Of a DNA stretch of 64,000 nt, positions 27,211 through 35,789 are shown one piece after another; position 1 is the first letter of the stretch; every line of letters begins with the position of its first letter. Source of the DNA: Cognatiyoonia sp965661665 (GTDB lineage Bacteria; Pseudomonadota; Alphaproteobacteria; Rhodobacterales; Rhodobacteraceae); the NCBI RefSeq assembly GCF_965661665.1, contig NZ_CBFIEO010000006.1, positions 80,397 through 144,396 of the forward strand, in the 5' to 3' direction. A model generated the notes under the pieces. The model saw nothing but the letters and a program-made list of their open reading frames with translations. It was not told where the DNA came from and made no database searches. Position numbers and translations under genes: made by a program.

Positions 27211-28388
27211 GTGCGCAGCGGCGAGACGAGGCGCGTCAGATGCGCGAGATTTTTCAGTCCGATTTTCAAGTGCGCCATGGGACGGGCCTTTACGAGCTTT
27301 TTGTTCATATAGGCCTCAAACGTCAGTTTTTGAACGTCGATGTCATGGCAGAGGGATACAAAACGTTCGCGCCGTTCGTCTGAGCGGTAATAGGCGTTTT
27401 GCATCGCACCCAGCACGCGAAAGACCTGTCTGTGCTCTTTCATAAACAGCTTGCGGGCGAGCATCAAATCCTTTGCACGGCCTGACGCAAGTGTCGCAGC
27501 CGCCGCCGTGGCCGCCACGCGCCCACCGACCATCGCATAATAAATCCCCTCGCCAGAGGAGGGCGCAACAACGCCTGCGGCATCACCGGCGAGCACCACA
27601 TCCTTGCCGTTGTCCCATCGGTCGAGCGGTTTCAGGGGGATCGGCGCGCCTTCTTTGCGGATGGTCTTGCACCCATCCAGGCCGGAGGCGACGCGCAGCG
27701 CGGCTGTTGCCTCTTTCAGATCGACGCCATCGACACCAGTGCCCATACCGACGCTGGCTGATTTGCCATGCGGGAAGACCCAGCCATAAAAATCGGGGCT
27801 AATCTCCCCATCATAGATCACGTCACAGCGCAGCGGATCATACAGTGTGGAGGGGTTGGGCGCTTCGATAATCTCATGATAGGCGATCACGTAGGGGATC
27901 GTGTCACCACCCGGCACCTCCGCACGGCCCACATCCGACCGCGCCCCATCAGCGCCGATGACAAGCTTAGTGCTCAAGCGCTGCTCATTGCCACTGATCT
28001 TGTCGCGGAATACGACATGCGTGCCATCCGCGTCCCGCTCGATCCGACGGAAGGTGCCGGTGTATCGATGCGCGCCCGCTTCCCTGGCACGGACCCGCAG
28101 GAACTCATCGAAATGCTCCCGATCCACCATGCCGACATAGCCATTCTCAATCGGGATATCGACGCTGCGCTGGGTGGGTGAAATCATCCGCGCGGTGTTG
28201 ATCTTGGCCATAATCTGGCTGTCGGGAATAAAGAAATCACGGATCAATCGCGGGGGCACCGCGCCACCGCAAGGTTTGATCCGCCCCGCTTTGTCGATCA
28301 TCGCAACCATGTGGCCAGACCGGGTGAGGTCTTCTGCAGCGGTGGTTCCAGACGGTCCACCGCCCACAACGACAACATCATAGATCAT
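27207..28388 (-). CDS. bchP: Geranylgeranyl diphosphate/bacteriochlorophyll reductase
   Basis: A 393-residue FAD-dependent reductase that saturates the geranylgeranyl tail to phytyl. The N-terminal nucleotide-binding motif VVVGGGPSGTTAAEDLTRSG and the later LVIGADGARSDVGR and VLAGDAAGVVAPSSGEGI are characteristic. It is downstream of bch2 by three bases and coupled to idi. Confidence 0.96.
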   Translation of the reverse strand: MIYDVVVVGGGPSGTTAAEDLTRSGHMVAMIDKAGRIKPCGGAVPPRLIRDFFIPDSQIMAKINTARMISPTQRSVDIPIENGYVGMVDREHFDEFLRVRAREAGAHRYTGTFRRIERDADGTHVVFRDKISGNEQRLSTKLVIGADGARSDVGRAEVPGGDTIPYVIAYHEIIEAPNPSTLYDPLRCDVIYDGEISPDFYGWVFPHGKSASVGMGTGVDGVDLKEATAALRVASGLDGCKTIRKEGAPIPLKPLDRWDNGKDVVLAGDAAGVVAPSSGEGIYYAMVGGRVAATAAAATLASGRAKDLMLARKLFMKEHRQVFRVLGAMQNAYYRSDERRERFVSLCHDIDVQKLTFEAYMNKKLVKARPMAHLKIGLKNLAHLTRLVSPLRT

Positions 28389-28391
28389 AGC

Positions 28392-29672
28392 TTATTCCCC
28401 CGGGACGATGGACGCCGACATGACTGGGCGATCCATTATTTTGGCCGCCATCAGGGCGGCGGCGATAAACAAGGTGGCTTCGAAAACGAAAACGCTGCCA
28501 AATGCTTGCGCGTCTGAGAGCGTGAGACGGAAGACATCTACAAGCGCCGCGCCCATCAAACCGCCAAAGCCTGCGGCAATTGCTTGCGCGGCGCCCCAAA
28601 GACCCATGCGCGTGCCTTCACGCTGTTCGCGCCCATGACCGGCCAGCGCCATCATTGATCCGATGGCCGCAACCGCGAACATGCCGTTAAAGAAGCCAAG
28701 CGTGATGGTCGCTGGCAGCAAGGGTGCACCGGGCCCTATGGGGCCAAGCAGGGCGATGACGCCCAGCGACAGCGCTGATCCAAGGCACCCCGCCATGACC
28801 CAACTGCGCAATGCGCCGATCTTCAGCCCTGTCGCCATGATCCCGACCGTCAGCATCCCGATGAAGACGCCGCCGTTTTGCGCACCAGATAGCGAAGTCG
28901 ACTCCCCCGGCGTGAAGTTAAAGACAAGGCCCGCGTAAGGCTCCAATATCAATTCCTGCATGAAGTAGGCGGCCATCGACAAAAACACGAACAACGTAAA
29001 ATTTCGGGCGTTCCGTTCTTGCCAGACGTCCTTCAACCCTTCGCGGAAGGGAGTCGGGTCCGGCTCCCGCACAGCGGTCACGCGGTTTTCGATCCCCGCA
29101 ACGGCAAGGGTGGTGAGCGCTATGGCAATCAGGACCACTGCCGCAACGATGCGCAGCAACAGCGCGGGCGTATAAGGATCCAGCAAGCTGCCGACGATGC
29201 CTGCAGTCATCGCGATCCCGAAGATCATCATCAGCCACGTAATGGTGGCCGCCGCCGCGCGACGATGCGGGGCTGTGGCTGTGGCCAAAAGCGCCAACAA
29301 TGACGTGCCGGACGCTCCAACACCCAAGCCAATCAGCGCATAAGCGATGACGGAGACGATCATCCCAAGCGCAAAGCTGCCTTCGAGAACCAAGACGCCG
29401 CAGCCCGCCAGAAACGCGCCCAGCGCCAGGGCACACATGCCGCCAATGATCCAGCGGGTACGTCGCCCGCCTGTGTCAGAGGCAAAGCCCCAATGCGGGC
29501 GGGTCATCTGGATGCCATAGTGCAGGGCGACCAATGCTCCGGGTAGAACGGCTGGCAAGGCCAGCTCGACCACCATCAGACGGTTCAGCGTCGATGTGGT
29601 GAGGACGACGATCGCGCCCAGTGCCATCTGCACCAGTCCCAATCGCATGATCTGTAGCCAGCTTAGCGTCAT
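28392..29672 (-). CDS. BCH2/PucC-family transporter-like membrane protein
   Basis: A 426-residue MFS-like protein with about 12 transmembrane helices. The position between bchG and bchP matches ORF428 (bch2) of Rhodobacter. The family PucC/LhaA/Bch2 assists bacteriochlorophyll delivery or light-harvesting complex assembly. Typical segments are GLVQMALGAIVVLTTSTLNR at the N-terminus and YGIQMTRPHWGFASDTGGRR in the first cytoplasmic loop. It begins just after the bchG stop. Confidence 0.9.
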   Translation of the reverse strand: MTLSWLQIMRLGLVQMALGAIVVLTTSTLNRLMVVELALPAVLPGALVALHYGIQMTRPHWGFASDTGGRRTRWIIGGMCALALGAFLAGCGVLVLEGSFALGMIVSVIAYALIGLGVGASGTSLLALLATATAPHRRAAAATITWLMMIFGIAMTAGIVGSLLDPYTPALLLRIVAAVVLIAIALTTLAVAGIENRVTAVREPDPTPFREGLKDVWQERNARNFTLFVFLSMAAYFMQELILEPYAGLVFNFTPGESTSLSGAQNGGVFIGMLTVGIMATGLKIGALRSWVMAGCLGSALSLGVIALLGPIGPGAPLLPATITLGFFNGMFAVAAIGSMMALAGHGREQREGTRMGLWGAAQAIAAGFGGLMGAALVDVFRLTLSDAQAFGSVFVFEATLFIAAALMAAKIMDRPVMSASIVPGE

Positions 29673-29673
29673 A

Positions 29674-30582
29674 TTATCCTTCCATTGACCGCAGCGCGAA
29701 GGCCACGATCATCATGCCGCTGATGTAAAGAACGACGCCGGTACCATTGTACCAAGGCGCCTTGGCTTTCGGGTCGCGCAGCATCACTCGCATCGCGGCG
29801 AGTTGCGCGAATAGGACGGCCGCAATGCCCAGCGCGTGAAGCGGGCGATCCCAAAGCACGAGGCAGGCGATGACCACCACTTGCGGCACCGCCATGATCC
29901 AGCAGGCCCAAAGCGCAGCCCGCTCGGGGCCCAACGTGACAGGGAGGGAGGCGACACCCATTTGCTTGTCCCCTTCCAACGCCTTGAAGTCGTTTAAGGT
30001 CATGATCCCATGCGCGCCCAACCCGTAAAGGAGCGCGATCAGAAGGATGCTTGGCGCAGGTGCGCCCGCCGACAGAACTGCGGCCCCTGTGATCCAAGGC
30101 AGCGTTTCGTAACTCAGACCGACCACCCCCGGACCCCACCAGCCGGACCGCTTCAGCCGGACAGGTTCCGCCGAATAGGCCCAAGCGGCCAACACGGCGA
30201 GGACGGTGGCGATAAAGCCCCAAAGCCCCAGTTGCCAGCCCACGGCCAGCGACAGTACCGACATCCCAAGCGCAATCCAAAGCCCCCATCGCCCTGGAAT
30301 GCGCCCAGACGGGATCGGTCTGTTTGGTTCGTTGATTGCGTCGACATGCCGGTCGCACCAGTCGTTCGCTGCTTGGCTCATGCCGCAGACAATTGGACCG
30401 GCGAGGACGATTCCCAATAATAAAAGCAACAGGTTAATGGAAAACGTAGCCCCAGATGACACCGCCCCGCAAAGATACGCCCACATCGGTGGGAACCACG
30501 TTATTGGCTTGATCAACGTGATTGCAGCGCGTGGCTCTGGCCAGCGCCGTTGGAGCTGTGGAATGTCTGACGTGACCGACAT
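29674..30582 (-). CDS. bchG: Bacteriochlorophyll a synthase (geranylgeranyl transferase)
   Basis: A 302-residue UbiA-family prenyltransferase with eight or nine helices that esterifies bacteriochlorophyllide a. The prenyl-diphosphate motif NDWCDRHVDAINEPNRPIP (NDxxDxxxD) is at about residues 72-90, and a second acidic motif is in LNDFKALEGDKQ. It is the first gene of the bchG-bch2-bchP-idi string. TGT-N12-ACA sites lie in its promoter region. Confidence 0.96.
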   Translation of the reverse strand: MSVTSDIPQLQRRWPEPRAAITLIKPITWFPPMWAYLCGAVSSGATFSINLLLLLLGIVLAGPIVCGMSQAANDWCDRHVDAINEPNRPIPSGRIPGRWGLWIALGMSVLSLAVGWQLGLWGFIATVLAVLAAWAYSAEPVRLKRSGWWGPGVVGLSYETLPWITGAAVLSAGAPAPSILLIALLYGLGAHGIMTLNDFKALEGDKQMGVASLPVTLGPERAALWACWIMAVPQVVVIACLVLWDRPLHALGIAAVLFAQLAAMRVMLRDPKAKAPWYNGTGVVLYISGMMIVAFALRSMEG

Positions 30583-30584
30583 TC

Positions 30585-30602
30585 TGTAAGTCTAGATTGA
30601 CA
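30585..30602. promoter_or_regulatory. PpsR/CrtJ-type operator upstream of bchG, site 1
   Basis: TGT at 30585-30587 and ACA at 30600-30602 with 12 bases between. It starts three bases upstream of the bchG start codon and is the first of two sites in front of bchG. Confidence 0.7.
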
Positions 30603-30619
30603 CTATAAGAGTCTGCAAG

Positions 30620-30637
30620 TGTAAACATATGCGGACA
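30620..30637. promoter_or_regulatory. PpsR/CrtJ-type operator upstream of bchG, site 2
   Basis: TGT at 30620-30622 and ACA at 30635-30637 with 12 bases between, 35 bases from site 1 centre to centre. The interval between bchG and the ubiB 3' end holds only these sites. Confidence 0.7.
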
Positions 30638-30712
30638 GACCGGGGCTCTTGGTCGCACGGCAGCGGACCAAAGCTCCTTATCAAGTGTAATTCGGGTAAT
30701 GCGTCAGCCGAC

Positions 30713-32245
30713 CTACAAGAAGTGCTGCAAACCCAATGTCGCCCCAGCTGCGATCACGGCACCCAGACTGAACCAAGCCAACCGCGCCAAGCGCCGCTGC
30801 GGCTTTGGTGGTGGTGGTGGGTTGTTCCGACGGATTAGCGCCGCTTCTGCGATGGCGGGTAATTGCGGACCAAACCGCGACAGAACTATCAGCGTTTTGC
30901 CAAGGTCTTTCAACAAGGCTTTCGGCCCGATGCTTTCTTTGATGTAATTCTCCACAATCGGCTGCGCGACGTGCCAGATGTTCATGTGCGGGTCCAGTGA
31001 CCGCGCGACGCCTTCGACCACAACCATCGTTCGTTGAAGCAGGATCAGCTCGGTCCGTGTTTCCATCCCGAAGCGTTCCGTCACTTCAAACAGGTAGGAC
31101 AGCAACCGCCCCATCGAAATCCGGCTGGCGTCCATGCCAAAAATTGGCTCCCCCACCGCACGCAGGGCGCGGGCAAACTCATCCACATCCTGATCGGCTG
31201 GCACATAGCCCGCCTCAAAATGCACTTCGGCGACCCGCTTGTAGTCCTTGCGGATGAAGCCAAACAAAATCTCCGCATAGACGCGGCGGGTGTAGGCATC
31301 AATCCGGCCCATGATGCCAAAGTCATAGGCGATGATGTCGCCATTCTCCGCCACCTTCAGGTTGCCTTGGTGCATGTCGCCATGGAAATAGCCATCGCGC
31401 AGCGCGTGGTTGAGGAACATCTGCAAAACCCGCGCTGCCAGCGCGCGGCGGTCATGCCCCGCCGCGTCCAGCCCGTCATTGTCGCCAATGCTGATCCCTT
31501 CGGCCCAATCGAGCGTCATCACCCGACGGCTCGACAAACGCCACCGCACGTTCGGCACTTCGAAACCCGCGTCCTTGGAGGTGTTCGCCGCAAACTCAGA
31601 CGCGGCGGAGCTTTCGAGCCGCAGGTCAAGTTCACCTAAGACCACGCCTTCGAAATGTTCGATCACATCCATCGGGCGCAAACGGCGCGACGCGGGGGAG
31701 AGAAGCTCAATCGCCCGCGCTGCGAAATAGAACGCATCCACATCCTTGCGAAACGCCCGCTCAATCCTGGGCCGCAAAATCTTTACAGCAACCGCATCAT
31801 CGCTGTCGGCCACATGTGCCTTGTGCACCTGCGCCAATGACGCCGCCGCTACGGGTTCAGAGAAGGAGGTAAAAAGCTCCTCCACCGATTGACCCAACTC
31901 GCGCTTTACCTCGGCTTTCGCCGCTTTCATCGAAAACGGGGGCAGCTTGTCCTGCAACACGCGCAACTGCACGGCTAACTCATCGCCCACCACATCGGGG
32001 CGGGTTGAGAGAACCTGACCAAACTTGATGTAAGCGGGGCCAAGTGCGGTCAGCGCACGGGGCGCGGGGGGCATGGTCACATCACCTTTGAACCCCAGCC
32101 ATTGAAACGGCCAGACCAGCGACCGGAAGGTGATGCGCAGCAAAGGTCCTGCATCAAACGCATCAAGCACGACTTTCATCGCGCCGGTCCGTTCCAACGT
32201 CGCGCCTGTTCGAATCAGGCGGATGATATTGTGTGGGCCGCGCAA
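30713..32245 (-). CDS. ubiB: Ubiquinone biosynthesis regulatory kinase-like protein UbiB
   Basis: A 510-residue ABC1/ADCK/UbiB-family atypical kinase. It shows the family KxGQ motif (YIKFGQVLSTRPD), an alanine-rich loop in place of the P-loop (EPVAAASLAQVHKA), the catalytic-like HGDMHQGNLKV and the DFG-like AYDFGIMGRI. The C-terminus has one or two transmembrane segments after a proline run. It supports ubiquinone synthesis, possibly by lipid extraction. It lies three bases downstream of ubiE, so it is cotranscribed. Confidence 0.95.
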   Translation of the reverse strand: MRGPHNIIRLIRTGATLERTGAMKVVLDAFDAGPLLRITFRSLVWPFQWLGFKGDVTMPPAPRALTALGPAYIKFGQVLSTRPDVVGDELAVQLRVLQDKLPPFSMKAAKAEVKRELGQSVEELFTSFSEPVAAASLAQVHKAHVADSDDAVAVKILRPRIERAFRKDVDAFYFAARAIELLSPASRRLRPMDVIEHFEGVVLGELDLRLESSAASEFAANTSKDAGFEVPNVRWRLSSRRVMTLDWAEGISIGDNDGLDAAGHDRRALAARVLQMFLNHALRDGYFHGDMHQGNLKVAENGDIIAYDFGIMGRIDAYTRRVYAEILFGFIRKDYKRVAEVHFEAGYVPADQDVDEFARALRAVGEPIFGMDASRISMGRLLSYLFEVTERFGMETRTELILLQRTMVVVEGVARSLDPHMNIWHVAQPIVENYIKESIGPKALLKDLGKTLIVLSRFGPQLPAIAEAALIRRNNPPPPPKPQRRLARLAWFSLGAVIAAGATLGLQHFL

Positions 32246-32248
32246 GTC

Positions 32249-32998
32249 TTAGAGCTTCCACCCAGAGTGAAGGGCGGCAATGCCCATCGTCAGATTGCGG
32301 TACTTGGTGTTTTCGAACCCAGCGTCGCGGATCATGCCAAGGAACGTCTCTTGATCTGGGAACTTACGGATCGATTCCACCAGATACTGATAGCTGTTCG
32401 CGTCATTGGCGATCAGTTGCCCCATGCGCGGGATGACATTGAAGGAATAAAGGTCGTAGGCCTCTTGCATCATGTCATTAGGGATCTGGCTGAACTCCAA
32501 CACCATCAACCGCCCGCCAGGTTTCAACACGCGGTAGGCTTCTTCCAATGCTTTCTGAGGTCGCGTCACATTCCGGATGCCAAAGCTGATCGTGTAGAAG
32601 TCATATGTGTTGTCCTCAAACGGCAGCACCATCGCGTCGCCCACAACCCATTCTAGACTGTCAGACAGGCTCGCCGCTTCTGCGCGCTTGCGCCCTTCGA
32701 TCAGCATCGGTTCGGTTAGGTCGAGCACAGTCGCGTGCCCTGAACCCGCGCGTTTCAGAAAGCGGAAGGAAATGTCGCCCGTGCCGCCTGCCACGTCGAG
32801 CAGTTTTTGACCGGCCCGCGGGGCCAGCCAATCCATCATCGCATTCTTCCAGATTCGGTGGATGCCCACGGACATCACATCATTCATGATGTCATACTTA
32901 TTGGCGACGGAACTGAAGACACCCTGCACACGGCCTGCCTTCTCCCCCTCGGGGACGGTTTCAAATCCGAAATGCGTTGTCTGGGATTCGTCGGTCAT
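32249..32998 (-). CDS. ubiE: Demethylmenaquinone/2-methoxy-6-polyprenyl-1,4-benzoquinol methyltransferase
   Basis: A 249-residue class I methyltransferase of the ubiE/COQ5 group. The signatures KLLDVAGGTGDISFRFL (SAM motif I) and ISFGIRNVTRPQKALEEAYR (UbiE signature) are visible. It catalyses the C-methylation step in ubiquinone synthesis. It is divergent from mutM with 138 bases between and heads the ubiEB operon, which the quinone-dependent photosystem would need. Confidence 0.96.
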   Translation of the reverse strand: MTDESQTTHFGFETVPEGEKAGRVQGVFSSVANKYDIMNDVMSVGIHRIWKNAMMDWLAPRAGQKLLDVAGGTGDISFRFLKRAGSGHATVLDLTEPMLIEGRKRAEAASLSDSLEWVVGDAMVLPFEDNTYDFYTISFGIRNVTRPQKALEEAYRVLKPGGRLMVLEFSQIPNDMMQEAYDLYSFNVIPRMGQLIANDANSYQYLVESIRKFPDQETFLGMIRDAGFENTKYRNLTMGIAALHSGWKL

Positions 32999-33136
32999 GG
33001 CGGCGGCTCACGTTCAGTTCTCATGGGTGAATTATACCTCTTACCCCAAAAGGACAAATGTCATTACGCCACAGGGTGTTGTAATTTCTATCGCCCGCGC
33101 TCTATTTCGGAGGGCACTGGAACATGAAGGGTCGCT

Positions 33137-33988
33137 ATGCCGGAACTGCCAGAGGTGGAAACTGTCCGCAAAGGGCTCCTCCCCGCGATGGAGGGGGCGG
33201 TGATCGCGCAGGCGGATGTGAACCGCCCTGATCTGCGCTGGCCTTTCCCCGATCGGATGGCGGAGCGGCTGACAGGCGCGACCGTGAGGCAGTTGCGCCG
33301 TCGGTCGAAATACATCCTTGCTGATCTCAGCACCGATGAAACGCTCCTTATTCATCTGGGGATGTCGGGTCGTATGACCGTGTCCGGCGATCCGTTGGGA
33401 CAGTTTCATCACAATCATCCTGCTGCGCAAAAGCACAATCATGTGGTGTTTCATATGGCCAACGGCACGCGCGTGACCTTCAACGACGCAAGGCGTTTTG
33501 GCGTGATGGACCTGATTCCGACCAAGGATCAGGACATCCATTGGTTACTCAAAGACATTGGCCCGGAACCGCTGGGCAATGATTTCCATGAGGCGCACCT
33601 GATTGAGCGTTTCAAAGGAAAGAACACGCCGGTGAAAACCGCCTTGCTAGACCAACGGATCGTCGCGGGCCTTGGCAATATATATGTGTGCGAGGTTCTG
33701 TTCCGCGCGGGTATCCACCCAGCTCGCAAGGCCAGTCGGATCAGTGCGGCGCGCGTGGCGTCGATGGTGCCGATCATCCGCGATGTGTTGAGCGAAGCGA
33801 TCGAATCTGGTGGCTCCTCCCTGCGCGATTACCGCCAAGCAGATGGGGAGTTGGGTTATTTCCAGCACGGCTTTCGCGTCTACGATCAAGAGGGCGAAAC
33901 CTGCGCAACTCCCTCCTGTGGCAAGGAAATACGCCGAATCGTTCAATCTGGTCGGTCCTCCTTTTTCTGTCCGCAATGCCAAAGATAG
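33137..33988 (+). CDS. mutM: Formamidopyrimidine-DNA glycosylase
   Basis: A 283-residue bifunctional glycosylase/AP lyase that removes 8-oxoguanine. The catalytic N-terminal proline is in PELPEVETVRKGL, which requires the start at 33137 after removal of Met. The helix-two-turn-helix has LDQRIVAGLGNIYVCEVLF. The C-terminal zinc finger has cysteines in CATPSCGKEIRRIV and FFCPQCQR. A useful enzyme next to pigment genes that generate oxidative stress, but that link is inference. Confidence 0.97.
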   Translation: MPELPEVETVRKGLLPAMEGAVIAQADVNRPDLRWPFPDRMAERLTGATVRQLRRRSKYILADLSTDETLLIHLGMSGRMTVSGDPLGQFHHNHPAAQKHNHVVFHMANGTRVTFNDARRFGVMDLIPTKDQDIHWLLKDIGPEPLGNDFHEAHLIERFKGKNTPVKTALLDQRIVAGLGNIYVCEVLFRAGIHPARKASRISAARVASMVPIIRDVLSEAIESGGSSLRDYRQADGELGYFQHGFRVYDQEGETCATPSCGKEIRRIVQSGRSSFFCPQCQR

Positions 33989-34050
33989 CTTGATCGCCGC
34001 CCCCGAATAGCGGCAGAAACCTTGCAACCGGGATTGCAAAAGGGTGCCTT

Positions 34051-34827
34051 ATGGCTTTCGAAACGCTCAAAGTGGCCACTGATGATCACGTCACAACGAT
34101 CACCTTGGACCGCCCCGATGCGCTCAATGCGTTGAACCAACAGTTGCTTCAGGAGCTCTGCACCGCATTGGAAGAGGCGGATGCGTCTTACAAAACCCGC
34201 TGCATTGTCATCACCGGATCGGAGAAGGCCTTTGCCGCTGGCGCCGACGTGACGGAGATGGCCGATCAAAGCTTTGTCGATATGTATCTGAGCGCGTTCT
34301 TTGAGCCTGAAATCATGCGCTTCAACCGCACCCGTAAGCCCATCATCGCGGCTGTTGCGGGCTACGCTTTGGGTGGTGGCTGTGAGTTGGCCATGATGTG
34401 CGACTTTATTATTGCCGCCGATACCGCCAAGTTTGGCCAGCCGGAAGTGAACCTGGGCGTGATCGCCGGTTTGGGTGGGACACAACGGTTGAGCCGCTAT
34501 GTCGGCAAATCAAAAGCGATGGATATGAACCTGACCGGGCGCTTCATGGACGCGGAGGAGGCGGAGCGGTCCGGCCTTGTTAGCCGGGTGGTACCAGCCA
34601 AGAAACTTCGCGACGAAGCGCAGTTCGCGGCGGAGAAGATCGCGGAGAAATCACTGATCGCCACCATCGCCGCCAAGGATGCGGTGAACCGGTCTTATGA
34701 GACGACGCTTGCGGAAGGTCTCAACTATGAGCGCCGCTTGTTTCAATCGCTCTTTTCTACCGCTGACCAGACAGAAGGCATGGCCGCTTTTAAGGAAAAG
34801 CGCGAAGCAAATTTCCGAGACCGCTAA
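34051..34827 (+). CDS. Enoyl-CoA hydratase
   Basis: A 258-residue crotonase-fold enzyme. The oxyanion-hole and CoA segments KAFAAGADVTEMAD and AVAGYALGGGCELAMMCD are present, and the two catalytic glutamates fall in ELAMMCD and in QPEVNLGVIAGLGGTQRL. It hydrates trans-2-enoyl-CoA in beta-oxidation. It is monocistronic, 62 bases after mutM. Confidence 0.94.
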   Translation: MAFETLKVATDDHVTTITLDRPDALNALNQQLLQELCTALEEADASYKTRCIVITGSEKAFAAGADVTEMADQSFVDMYLSAFFEPEIMRFNRTRKPIIAAVAGYALGGGCELAMMCDFIIAADTAKFGQPEVNLGVIAGLGGTQRLSRYVGKSKAMDMNLTGRFMDAEEAERSGLVSRVVPAKKLRDEAQFAAEKIAEKSLIATIAAKDAVNRSYETTLAEGLNYERRLFQSLFSTADQTEGMAAFKEKREANFRDR

Positions 34828-34974
34828 AAAACACTTCCCTTTGAGCATTGAACGGGCTAAGCGGCATTCAACATGCGCGTGATGCCCGCTTTGGCAGATT
34901 CGGCCGGTACAGAACCCGGTGGGCCATCAGGCGTATAATTTGATTTTTGATGGACCCGAACGAAAGACACGAAC

Positions 34975-35238
34975 ATGGCAAACACAGCTCAATCCAAGAA
35001 ACGCGCACGTCAGAACGAAGCCCGCTATGCGGTTAACAAACAGCGCCGCTCCCGCATTCGCACATTCCTGCGTGCGGTCGAAGAAGCCATCGCATCAGGC
35101 GACAAGGACGCAGCAGCGGCCGCTTTGAAAGCTGCTCAGCCAGAAATCATGCGTGGCGTGACCAAAGGCGTAATGCACAAGAACACAGCGGCGCGAAAAA
35201 TGTCGCGCCTGGCTGCGCGCGTCAAAGCCATCGGATAG
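34975..35238 (+). CDS. rpsT: 30S ribosomal protein S20
   Basis: An 87-residue basic, helical primary 16S rRNA-binding protein. ANTAQSKKRARQNEARY is the typical N-terminus and HKNTAARKMSRLAARVKAI the typical C-terminus. It has its own terminator at 35279-35306. The leader has an AT-rich stretch (TATAAT-like at 34934-34939) that could be its -10 box. Confidence 0.97.
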   Translation: MANTAQSKKRARQNEARYAVNKQRRSRIRTFLRAVEEAIASGDKDAAAAALKAAQPEIMRGVTKGVMHKNTAARKMSRLAARVKAIG

Positions 35239-35246
35239 TGATATTT

Positions 35247-35265
35247 CTGTCCCACAGCGGGACAG
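35247..35265 (+). other. Short hairpin after rpsT
   Basis: CTGTCCC (35247-35253) pairs with GGGACAG (35259-35265) around a five-base loop, immediately before the main rpsT terminator. It is probably part of the 3' end structure. Confidence 0.4.
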
Positions 35266-35278
35266 TCGCACAGAAAAG

Positions 35279-35306
35279 AGGCGGGTCAGCACGGCCCGCC
35301 TTTTTT
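35279..35306 (+). terminator. Rho-independent terminator of rpsT
   Basis: AGGCGGG (35279-35285) pairs with CCCGCCT (35295-35301), followed by an unbroken T-run to 35306. This is a textbook terminator. Confidence 0.9.
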
Positions 35307-35789
35307 GCATTTGCGGCATATCAAATAAGTTTTTGAGAAGTTTCAAAGGTCAAAGAGATTCTTTTTCTTCAAACACTGAGTCAAGTACGATGTTGTGTTG
35401 AAAGGTCCGCAAACCCCTTGTTAGGCTGATCCTGCGATTCACATCGTTCCGAGGGGATTTGAGGTGAGCTAGTCGGACATTTGGCCGGTTTTCTTCGGGA
35501 ACTGAAACTGGCACAGGGGACGTTTGGCTATCACTTTCTACCGCTTGGGTGCTGCTCGCTTGTGTGATTTGGGAACTGAGTTTTGTTGGTAAGAGTAAGC
35601 CCCCATCTGCGACTGTTGTGGCGTGATGTTAGCCCGCTGCGGGCTAACAGAGCGTTGCGATCTTGTTAGTTTGACAAGGACGTCCGCTGAGTTTTTGCGT
35701 CGGCGACGCAATATTTTCGCGGCTCGAAGCATGTGAGCGCAACGGCAAAAGCCGTGAGATGAAGCTATAGGACGGGGCAAGGGCAAAAG
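35307..35789. other. Gap upstream of dnaA
   Basis: This 480-base region has no convincing gene. It holds a perfect ten-base inverted repeat (GTTAGCCCGC at 35628-35637 with GCGGGCTAAC at 35639-35648) and another (TTGCGTC at 35695-35701 with GACGCAA at 35705-35711) followed by TATTTTC. No TTATCCACA-type DnaA boxes were found by eye, so it is not called an origin. It presumably carries the dnaA promoter. Confidence 0.5.

Noticed and set aside
30564..30581. Third TGT-N12-ACA match near bchG
   Set aside because: It falls inside the bchG coding start and matches by spacing only; two better placed sites already exist upstream.
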